Source: CAMLJR01 sp964500675 (GTDB taxonomy: Bacteria > Pseudomonadota > Gammaproteobacteria > Pseudomonadales > CAMLJR01). Taken from it: a stretch of 64,000 nucleotides of DNA. Below are positions 1-6,714 of the stretch, in pieces. How positions within the stretch are numbered: position 1 is the stretch's first letter; each line of letters opens with the position of its first letter. Below the pieces are notes generated by a model. That model saw nothing but the letters and a program-made list of their open reading frames with translations, did no database searches and was not told where the DNA came from. The DNA lies in assembly GCA_964500675.1 (NCBI GenBank), contig CAZCNY010000003.1:124001-188000 (forward strand). The letters are read 5' to 3'. The translations under genes and the position numbers were made by a program.

Positions 1-679
1 TTGCTGCAAAAAATTGGATCAGCTCTGCTTCGGACAATGCGCGGGAGCGCGATTCTTCTTTGCCGCCGGCGTCCGACAAATCGAAAGCCGACACCGGATT
101 AATTTCGATCATGTGGCGTTTGATGGCGTAATCGAACATGCGGCGCGTCCAGCGCAATACATCGTTCGCCACCGTGCGCGCGCCTCGCTTAACGATTGAT
201 TGCAGCATGGCGTCGACATGGAGCGGCTTCACGTCCTCGATTTTCAATTTGCCGATGTTGGGTTTGATATCCTTCTCGATTCGGCTGCGCACGATATTCG
301 GGTGTTTCCAGCGGTGCTCGATCATGCGCTCGAAATACTCGTCGGCGAGCTGCGCGACGGTTTGCGCGTGCTTCTCGGCCTCGATCTTGGCCTTGCCGTC
401 GGCTTTGCGTTCCTGCTTCTCGCCGGCAACATCGTGCCCGAGATCAACCTGCGCGCGCAGACGCTTCGCCACTTTGCGCGCATCGGCCAGCGAGAGGTCG
501 CCGTAGTCACCGATTTTCATCGCGCGTTGTTTGCCCTGGTAGCGATAGCGAAGCTTCCAGAAGGGGGCGGTGTAGCGTTCCGGCCAACACAGCGTGAGGC
601 CGTCGCCGTCGCTGCGACCCTCGAAGTGCTCGCCGGCTTTGATCCAGCTCTTAATGGTGAGATCGTTCAAACTGCCCAT
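1..679 (-). CDS. P4-type tyrosine integrase, 5' part (runs off window)
   Basis: This reading frame is open from an ATG at 679 to the window edge, giving 226 residues of an N-terminal half. Residues 1-90 look like the DUF4102 arm-binding domain of P4/phage-type integrases (FWKLRYRYQGKQ, then IGDYGDLSLADARKVAK). Residues 105-200 look like the SAM-like core-binding domain (TVAQLADEYFERM, MFDYAIKRHMIEINPV). The catalytic Arg/His/Tyr residues would lie outside the window. The gene begins beside the 3' end of yicC and reads away from it, the usual layout of an integrase at one end of an integrated element. Four GGGTACAC repeats sit directly upstream. The family is clear; whether the element is intact cannot be judged. 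Confidence 0.9.
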   Translation of the reverse strand, partial: MGSLNDLTIKSWIKAGEHFEGRSDGDGLTLCWPERYTAPFWKLRYRYQGKQRAMKIGDYGDLSLADARKVAKRLRAQVDLGHDVAGEKQERKADGKAKIEAEKHAQTVAQLADEYFERMIEHRWKHPNIVRSRIEKDIKPNIGKLKIEDVKPLHVDAMLQSIVKRGARTVANDVLRWTRRMFDYAIKRHMIEINPVSAFDLSDAGGKEESRSRALSEAELIQFFAA

Positions 680-701
680 GTTTTTAAGGGTTTTCCGCTG
701 T

Positions 702-806
702 GGGTACACGGTGGCAACGTAATTTCAGGTCTTTTTTGTCTCGCCCGGAATACGCAGTGGTGTTTGGGTACACACAAAATATCACTGGGTACACAGGTGG
801 GTACAC
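702..806. repeat. Four direct GGGTACAC repeats upstream of the integrase
   Basis: The octamer GGGTACAC occurs at 702-709, 766-773, 787-794 and 799-806, all in the same orientation, within 130 bp of the integrase start. Short repeats of this kind next to P4-type integrases are plausible arm-type integrase or excisionase binding sites and may also regulate the integrase promoter. The repeats are seen directly; the role is inferred. Confidence 0.6.
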
Positions 807-851
807 ACCAATACTGAGACAGTGCGAGACGAAATGCAATCGTTAGATATG

Positions 852-876
852 AAAAACCCACATAGTTAGCGGGTTT
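852..876 (-). terminator. Weak hairpin downstream of yicC
   Basis: On the minus strand AAACCC (876-871) pairs with GGGTTT (859-854) across an 11-nt loop and is followed by further Ts. It lies about 40 bp past the yicC stop and could end yicC transcription. It could equally be part of the attachment region of the element to the left. Confidence 0.4.
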
Positions 877-914
877 CGTGAAAAGGCTGGTTTTTGGTGA
901 GATGGCCTGAGACG

Positions 915-1781
915 CTACTCGATATTTTGAATCTGTTCGCGCATCTGTTCGATCAGGACTTTCAATTGCACGGCGTTGAGTGTGGTATCGCTGACCTGCG
1001 CTTTCGAGGACAGCGTATTCGCCTCACGATTGAACTCCTGCATGAGAAAGTCTAGCCGTCGTCCGCAGGATTCGCTCTGCTGCAGCGTGCGGCGCACCTC
1101 CTTGATGTGCGTCTGCAGCCGGTCGAGTTCTTCGGCGACATCGCTTTTCTGCGCGAGAATAACCATTTCCTGTTCGAGCCGGTCGTGGTCGAGCTCCGCG
1201 CTCAACTCGGCGAGGCGGTCGCGCAGGCGTTGGCGCAGCGCGCTCAGAATCGCCGGCATTTGTGCGCGCACGTTGTCGACAATCGCGGCAACGTCGTCGA
1301 GTTGTGTTTCGATATAGCGGCGCAATTCGGCGCCTTCGCGCGCGCGATGCTCGATCAGCTGTTCGAGCGTTTTCACGAACAGCGCATTTGCCGCCGCCAC
1401 GATGACGTCTTCATCCTGCTGCTCGGCTTTCAGCACGTTGGGCCACGCTAATACTTCGAGTGGGTTTAGCGCCGCCGCTTGTGGAATTTTCGTTTGCACT
1501 TGCTGTGCGCACGCGAGTAATTGTTCGAGTATTTCGGTATCGATCGCCAAGGCGCTGCCGCGCTCTTGCAATAGCTGAGCGCGTAAACTGCATTCGATTT
1601 TGCCGCGTGCCACGTGTGCACGCAGGCGCTCGCGTAATTCGCCTTCGAGTCCACGCAAGGTGTCGGGTAATTTAAAGCTCGGTTCGAGATAGCGGTGATT
1701 GACCGAGCGAATTTCCCACACCAGCGTTCCCCACGGGTAGGTTGCGGCCTGTCGCGCGAATGCGGTCATGCTATGCGTCAT
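915..1781 (-). CDS. yicC: YicC/YloC family endoribonuclease
   Basis: This 288-residue protein is full length for the YicC/YloC family. It has the N-terminal signature MTHSMTAFAR, then EIRSVNHRYLEPSFKLPD, and the conserved C-terminus with EFNREANTLSSK and a final IEQMREQIQNIE. Family members act as RNA endonucleases. AGGAGAAAGGC precedes the ATG at 1781. It is divergent from rph with about 140 bp between them, the arrangement seen in Pseudomonas. The yicC 3' end is a known integration target for mobilizable islands, and an integrase lies immediately downstream here. The stop codon is intact, so any insertion regenerated the gene end. Confidence 0.95.
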   Translation of the reverse strand: MTHSMTAFARQAATYPWGTLVWEIRSVNHRYLEPSFKLPDTLRGLEGELRERLRAHVARGKIECSLRAQLLQERGSALAIDTEILEQLLACAQQVQTKIPQAAALNPLEVLAWPNVLKAEQQDEDVIVAAANALFVKTLEQLIEHRAREGAELRRYIETQLDDVAAIVDNVRAQMPAILSALRQRLRDRLAELSAELDHDRLEQEMVILAQKSDVAEELDRLQTHIKEVRRTLQQSESCGRRLDFLMQEFNREANTLSSKAQVSDTTLNAVQLKVLIEQMREQIQNIE

Positions 1782-1874
1782 GCCTTTCTCCTGGTCATAA
1801 ATGGCTCCGTGTCATGCAATTTCCACGCGGTAGAGCGAGCGGCTATTTTAGCCGGAATCGTGCAGGTGTATCTG

Positions 1875-1880
1875 TATAAT
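1875..1880 (+). promoter_or_regulatory. Candidate -10 box for rph
   Basis: A perfect TATAAT lies 44 bp before the rph ATG. No convincing -35 hexamer is present at the usual spacing, so this is a candidate only. Confidence 0.4.
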
Positions 1881-1923
1881 GTCGCGCTTTCCAATTCCTC
1901 CTGTTGTTCGCATCGAGTGACTC

Positions 1924-2646
1924 ATGAATCGACCCAGTGGCCGCGCGCCAAATCAATTACGCAATATTGCTATCACACGTCATTTCACCAAGCACGCTGA
2001 AGGTTCGGTGTTGATTGATTGCGGCGATACGAAGGTTATCTGCACCGCGAGTGTGAGCGACGAGGTGCCGCGCTTTTTGCGCGGCACGGGGCAGGGTTGG
2101 ATCACCGCCGAATACGGCATGTTGCCGCGCTCGACCGGCACGCGTATGGATCGCGAGGCCGCGAAAGGCAAACAAGGCGGACGCACGGTCGAAATTCAAC
2201 GCTTGATCGGCCGCTCGCTGCGGGCGGCGGTCGATTTATCGGTGCTCGGCGAATTCGCGATCACGATCGATTGCGATGTGATTCAGGCCGATGGCGGTAC
2301 GCGCACGGCTGCCATCACGGGCGCATGTGTCGCGCTGGTCGATGCGCTGCGTTCGTTGCAGCGGCGCGGAGCCTTGAAAGCCGATCCTTTGCAGCATTTG
2401 GTTGGCGCTGTGTCGGTAGGAATCGTCGGCGGTGTGCCTGTGCTCGACCTCGATTATGCCGAAGATTCGCAGGCCGAAACCGACATGAATGTGGTGATGA
2501 CGGCAGCGGGTGGTTTTGTCGAGGTGCAGGGCACGGCGGAGGGCGCGGCATTTTCCGCAAGCGATTTACAGGCGATGCTTGATCTCGCGCGCGCCGGTAT
2601 CGGTGAATTGCACGAAATTCAGCGGTGCGCGTTAGCGGGTGATTGA
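1924..2646 (+). CDS. rph: Ribonuclease PH
   Basis: RNase PH (240 residues, normal length) trims tRNA 3' ends by phosphorolysis and forms a hexameric ring in the cytoplasm. Visible signatures are the N-terminal RPSGRAPNQLRNIAITRHF, the phosphate-binding stretch TGTRMDREAAKGKQGGRTVEIQ, the motif CDVIQADGGTRTAAITGA and the C-terminal EVQGTAEGAAFS. The gene is followed 24 bp later by the convergent crc-like gene, then pyrE, matching the Pseudomonas order yicC-rph-crc-pyrE. Nothing is missing or broken. Confidence 0.97.
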   Translation: MNRPSGRAPNQLRNIAITRHFTKHAEGSVLIDCGDTKVICTASVSDEVPRFLRGTGQGWITAEYGMLPRSTGTRMDREAAKGKQGGRTVEIQRLIGRSLRAAVDLSVLGEFAITIDCDVIQADGGTRTAAITGACVALVDALRSLQRRGALKADPLQHLVGAVSVGIVGGVPVLDLDYAEDSQAETDMNVVMTAAGGFVEVQGTAEGAAFSASDLQAMLDLARAGIGELHEIQRCALAGD

Positions 2647-2670
2647 GTATTGGCCGCGAGTGACTGACGG

Positions 2671-3444
2671 TTACGAAAATAATTCGTAATCGTAATCCAT
2701 GATGAGCGGGGCGTGACTCGCGAAAACCTGATTTTTGTAAATCGCGCCATATTCGATTTTCGAGCGCAAGCTGCCCGATACGACTTGATAATCGACGCGC
2801 CAGCCGTTGCCATCGCGATCGTCGTCGGGCCACCAGGTAAATTCATCGGGATCGGCGTTGACTTCGCGAAACGCGTCGACGTAGCCGAGGTCGCTGAAGA
2901 GCACGTCCATCCATTGCTGTTCTTCGGGCAGGGCGCCCGAGATGCCGCGATTGCGTTGCGGTTCCTGCAGGTCCGCTTCGCGGTGTGCGATATTCCAGTT
3001 GCCGCAAATAAAAAACTCGCGCCGCTTGTTGCGCACTTTATTCAGATGAGCCTGATAGTGCTCGAGAAAACGCATCTTGCGCGATTGCGCGGCGCTGTCG
3101 CTGGGATAGGCGCTCGGCACCAGCAGGCAGCCGACCGAGATGCGACCGAAATCGGCTTGAATATAACGGCCCTCCATGTCGAATTCGGCAAAGCCGAGCC
3201 CCGTCATAATCGCTTTCGGCATTTCGCGTGTATAGATTGCAACGCCGTTGCTGTTCGGTTCGACGGCATCGAAAAAATACGCGTTGTAGCCTTCCGGGAA
3301 AAACACCGGCTCTTGCAGGTCGTATTCCTGCGCTCCGAGATTTTGCACGCAGATAAAGTCGGCGTCCTGATCGACCACCCAATCAAAAAAGCCGCGCTTG
3401 GCCGCACTGCGAATGGAGTCTGCGCAAAAACTGATGATACGCAT
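2671..3444 (-). CDS. crc: Crc-like catabolite repression protein (ExoIII fold, catalytic residues lost)
   Basis: This 257-residue protein has the exonuclease III/AP endonuclease fold but lacks the nuclease signature. The Asn of FNxNG is Cys7, the metal-binding Glu of LQE is Asn35 (CVQNLGAQ), the Asp of GDWN is Asn149 (CGNWNIAH), and the Asp of SDH is Ser243 (ASHAPLIMDYD). Pseudomonas Crc is an ExoIII-fold protein without nuclease activity that works with Hfq to block translation of catabolic mRNAs. GLGF, RYIQADF and HAPLIMDYDY resemble it closely. The position between rph and pyrE is exactly that of Pseudomonas crc. AGAGG precedes the ATG. A classical AP endonuclease is unlikely given the substitutions. 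Confidence 0.85.
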   Translation of the reverse strand: MRIISFCADSIRSAAKRGFFDWVVDQDADFICVQNLGAQEYDLQEPVFFPEGYNAYFFDAVEPNSNGVAIYTREMPKAIMTGLGFAEFDMEGRYIQADFGRISVGCLLVPSAYPSDSAAQSRKMRFLEHYQAHLNKVRNKRREFFICGNWNIAHREADLQEPQRNRGISGALPEEQQWMDVLFSDLGYVDAFREVNADPDEFTWWPDDDRDGNGWRVDYQVVSGSLRSKIEYGAIYKNQVFASHAPLIMDYDYELFS

Positions 3445-3622
3445 AGATGCCTCTGAAGATGCTACCTGGCAATAATAGCCGAGGAGTAGGGTCTCGCGTA
3501 AATAGCGCAGCGATTAAATCGACCATCGGCAGGCGCATCGGGCGCGGCTGGAGTAAAATGCACGCGGTTTGATTAGCAAACGTAAGCGGCTACTTCACTA
3601 ATTCAAGCAATCGTATCAGCCC

Positions 3623-4261
3623 ATGCAACCGTACCAGACACAGTTCATTGAATTGGCGCTTGCGCAGCAGGCGTTGACGTTCGGCGAGTTCACGCTGAAG
3701 TCCGGACGCGTAAGCCCGTACTTTTTTAATGCGGGTAAATTTTGTTCAGGCGCGGCGTTGTGGCAATTGGCCCGCTGCTACGCGGAAACATTGCGCGCGA
3801 GCGGCGTGTCATTCGATGTGCTGTTCGGGCCGGCATATAAAGGCATACCGCTGGCGGCGGCGACGGCCTGTGCGCTGGCGGAACAGTTTTCGATCGACGT
3901 CCCCTACGCATACAACCGTAAAGAGGCCAAAGACCACGGTGAAGGCGGTTCGCTGGTCGGGGCCAAGTTGCGCGGCCGCGTGATGATTATCGATGATGTG
4001 ATTACGGCCGGAACGGCGGTGCGCGAAGTCATGGAGATAATCCGCGGAGCCGGTGCCGAGCCCGTCGGTGTTGTGATCGGTCTCAATCGACAGGAACAAG
4101 GTCGCGGTGAGCTATCGGCGATTCAAGAGGTCGAACGCGACTACGGCGTCCCGGTGTTCAGCATCATCGCGTTGGACGATATCCTCAGCTACTTGCGGGC
4201 GCAGGGAGCTACGGAGCAGTTGGCAAGCGTACAAAAGTACCGTGAGCAACACGGCGTCTAA
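3623..4261 (+). CDS. pyrE: Orotate phosphoribosyltransferase
   Basis: PyrE converts orotate and PRPP to OMP in pyrimidine synthesis. The 212 residues match the gammaproteobacterial length. The FGEFTLKSGRVSPYFFNAG start, the loop region NRKEAKDHGEGGSLVGA and the PRPP-binding motif VMIIDDVITAGTA are all present. It is divergent from the crc-like gene. The DUF4124 gene follows on the same strand after about 67 bp and may be cotranscribed. Confidence 0.97.
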   Translation: MQPYQTQFIELALAQQALTFGEFTLKSGRVSPYFFNAGKFCSGAALWQLARCYAETLRASGVSFDVLFGPAYKGIPLAAATACALAEQFSIDVPYAYNRKEAKDHGEGGSLVGAKLRGRVMIIDDVITAGTAVREVMEIIRGAGAEPVGVVIGLNRQEQGRGELSAIQEVERDYGVPVFSIIALDDILSYLRAQGATEQLASVQKYREQHGV

Positions 4262-4328
4262 AGCCGGTTCAGCGTTTGCACTGCGATCCGCTAGAATTAT
4301 TGAGAGCGTTTTCCGCGAGGGGACAGGT

Positions 4329-4964
4329 GTGCAGATAAAACGATGCGGTTTCATGAGTCTCGCGCTTGTCGCACTGGTTGCAATCGATAGCGCAGCGGTG
4401 AGTACCAAGCTGTATCGCTACACCACCGATAAGGGCGTTATCGCTATCGATGACCATGTGCCGCCCGAATTTGCGAAGAACGGCTACGAGGTATTGTCCC
4501 CCGATGGCCGCGTGCTGGAAACCGTGCCACGACAGCTGACCGGCGAGGAGGGTGTGCGTAAGCGCGCCGCTGACGCCGAAGCCAAACGCCTGCAAGAATG
4601 GGATAAGAATTTGCTGCTGCGCTACAGCAGCACAGACGATATCGCCGCCGCGCGCGATCGCGCACTGCACGAAATCGACATTCGGTTGAGTATTTTGCGC
4701 AGCAATTTAATTTCGACCAAAGCGCAGGTCGAACAAGAGCAGGAAAAGGCTGCCGATATTGAGCGACGCGGCGGCACCGTGCCCGAGGCGATTTCATCCA
4801 ATATCGATAAATTGAAAGCGGAAGCGGCGGGGATCGAGGAGTCGATTGCCGAACGCCTAAAAGACAAGCAGGCCACCCAGACATCGTATCAAAAAGATAT
4901 TGAGCGCTTCAAAACATTGCAGGATGTGGTGAATTTTCGCCGCAGCAATTCGGAGGGTGAATAA
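4329..4964 (+). CDS. DUF4124-type exported protein with coiled coil
   Basis: The predicted start is a GTG at 4329, five bases after GAGGGGA, giving 211 residues. An ATG eight codons later (4353) is the alternative. A short hydrophobic N-terminus (FMSLALVALVAIDSAAV) suggests export. It is followed by the DUF4124-like segment (KLYRYTTDKGVIAIDDHVPPEF) and then a long charged region rich in Glu, Lys and Ala, likely coiled coil. A longer reading frame into pyrE exists but would overlap pyrE by over 150 bp and lacks a site. Function is unknown. A second DUF4124-like gene lies at 62957. Confidence 0.75.
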   Translation: MQIKRCGFMSLALVALVAIDSAAVSTKLYRYTTDKGVIAIDDHVPPEFAKNGYEVLSPDGRVLETVPRQLTGEEGVRKRAADAEAKRLQEWDKNLLLRYSSTDDIAAARDRALHEIDIRLSILRSNLISTKAQVEQEQEKAADIERRGGTVPEAISSNIDKLKAEAAGIEESIAERLKDKQATQTSYQKDIERFKTLQDVVNFRRSNSEGE

Positions 4965-4980
4965 CGCTTGGTCGAGGTTA

Positions 4981-5598
4981 TTAAGATAAACTACTACTGC
5001 GCGCCAATACTGGGGCTCTGAAAAAACCTTCCATCAATACCGGCCATTGATCCTGCCAATATTTCGTGGGCAGATTTTTGAAGTCGCTGCGCACGAATTG
5101 GCCGATATGTCCTTCGACGCAACTCAGCAATAAATTAGCGGCGGCAGAGACAGTTATTGTGGTGCGAATGCTTTCATATCGCTCCGCTTCATTCAAAACC
5201 TTTCGCAGCTCCGTTTCTAACCGATCGTAAAAGTGATTGATGCGCACACGCAGGCGCTCGGTTTCACCGGTCAATGCATCGCCCGTGAGAATGCGGCTGA
5301 TGCCGGGATTGCGTTCTGCGAACACGAGCAGTGCGCCCAGTATTTTCTCGCAGCGCGCCATTGCCGAGGTTTCTTCGCGCAGCGTCGACGCGATGCGCTC
5401 GAAAATAGTCGTCTCGATAAATTCGATCAGTCCCTCGAACATTTTCGCCTTGCTGGGAAAATGCCGATACAGCGCCGCTTCGGAAACTCCCACGGTTTTG
5501 GCGAGCGCCGCTGTTGTAATGCGCTCACCGGGGCCCGCCTCCAGCATATAGGCTAGCGCTTGTAAAATTTGCTCGCGGCGCGAAGGGTCTTTGCTCAT
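4981..5598 (-). CDS. slmA: SlmA-like nucleoid occlusion factor (TetR family)
   Basis: SlmA is a TetR-fold DNA-binding protein that blocks FtsZ ring assembly over the nucleoid. The helix-turn-helix region REQILQALAYMLE ... VGVSEAALYRHFPSKAKMFEGLIEFIE is very close to E. coli SlmA, and FAERNPGISRILTGDAL and FVRSDFKNLPT continue the likeness. The start at MSKDPSRREQ (5598) best matches the family length; in-frame ATGs at 5628 and 5655 would add 10 or 19 residues. No strong ribosome site separates them. It lies downstream of argB on the same strand. Confidence 0.85.
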   Translation of the reverse strand: MSKDPSRREQILQALAYMLEAGPGERITTAALAKTVGVSEAALYRHFPSKAKMFEGLIEFIETTIFERIASTLREETSAMARCEKILGALLVFAERNPGISRILTGDALTGETERLRVRINHFYDRLETELRKVLNEAERYESIRTTITVSAAANLLLSCVEGHIGQFVRSDFKNLPTKYWQDQWPVLMEGFFRAPVLARSSSLS

Positions 5599-5715
5599 GG
5601 CGATTTTATGTTTGTTGGAAGCGGACATCGTAGCGGCTGCGGCCCGCCTCGGCAACCGCGACGATCGTATAAAAAATAGGTGCGTAAATTTACATCGCGG
5701 CTAATGCCGCGCACA

Positions 5716-6618
5716 TTAACTCCGACGATTGGTAATTAATGTGCCGACGCCTTCATCGGTAAATATTTCCAGTAGAACAGCGTGCGGCACGCGGCCGTCG
5801 ATGATATGCGCGCTGGTGACGCCGCTCTTAACGGCATCGAGCGCGCATTGAATTTTGGGCAGCATGCCACCGTAAATCGTGCCATCTCCAATCAGCGTAT
5901 CGACTTGGTGCGTGGTGAGGCCCGTCAATACCTTGCCCGATTTATCCTGCAGTCCGGCGACGTTGGTCAGCAGCATCAATTTTTCCGCTTTCAACACTTC
6001 GGCGACTTTACCCGCAACGAGGTCGGCGTTGATGTTGTAGGAGGCGCCGCTTTCGTCGAAACCGATCGGTGCGATGACGGGAATAAAATTGCTCGCCACG
6101 AGCGTATCGATAATGGCGGTGTCGATCGCTTGCACTTCACCGACTTGACCGATATCGAGCAATTCGGGTTCGGCCTTGTCGGGCGATTTTTGCGTGAGCA
6201 GCATTTTGCGTGCGCGAATCAAACCGCCGTCTTTACCCGTGAGGCCGATCGCTTTGCCGCCGTTGCGGTTGAGCAGTGTGACCAGCGCCTTGTTGACGCT
6301 GCCACCGAGCACCATTTCCACCACATCCATCGTCGGCGCATCGGTGACGCGCATACCGCCGATGAACTCCGATTTGATGTTGAGCCTGTTGAGCAAATCG
6401 TTGATCTGCGGTCCGCCGCCGTGCACGACGACCGGGTTCATGCCGACCAGCTTCATGAGCACGATATCGCGTGCGAAACTCGCCGTGAGCTCGTCGGCCA
6501 CCATCGCATTGCCGCCGAATTTCACCACGATGGTCTTGCCGGTGAAGCGTTGAATATACGGCAGCGCTTCGGTTAACACGCTGGCGATGTTGGCGGCGGC
6601 TTCGCGATTCAGCGACAT
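5716..6618 (-). CDS. argB: Acetylglutamate kinase
   Basis: ArgB phosphorylates N-acetylglutamate, the second step of arginine synthesis. The 300 residues show the amino-acid-kinase signatures VVKFGGNAM, VHGGGPQI, GGMRVTD and the Lys/Asp-containing region NINADLVAGKVAEVL. Residues before position 25 resemble the short N-terminal helix found in arginine-sensitive hexameric ArgB enzymes, so feedback inhibition is plausible. It is downstream of algC, as in Pseudomonas. Confidence 0.96.
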   Translation of the reverse strand: MSLNREAAANIASVLTEALPYIQRFTGKTIVVKFGGNAMVADELTASFARDIVLMKLVGMNPVVVHGGGPQINDLLNRLNIKSEFIGGMRVTDAPTMDVVEMVLGGSVNKALVTLLNRNGGKAIGLTGKDGGLIRARKMLLTQKSPDKAEPELLDIGQVGEVQAIDTAIIDTLVASNFIPVIAPIGFDESGASYNINADLVAGKVAEVLKAEKLMLLTNVAGLQDKSGKVLTGLTTHQVDTLIGDGTIYGGMLPKIQCALDAVKSGVTSAHIIDGRVPHAVLLEIFTDEGVGTLITNRRS

Positions 6619-6714
6619 AATAATTCTCTACTGCGTCAATGGAAAAAAGGTGTGTTTGCGGCTTTAGTCGCGACATTGAAATACAACATGAGGATGCATT
6701 TCAATGCGGGTAGA

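Noticed and set aside
680..914. tRNA as the attachment site of the element
   Set aside because: No cloverleaf could be built in the gap; the yicC 3' end is the better target.
2713..3456. 247-residue plus-strand open frame
   Set aside because: Antisense to the crc-like gene, which has clear family motifs and synteny.
5782..6576. 264-residue plus-strand open frame
   Set aside because: Antisense to argB; biased composition and no motif.
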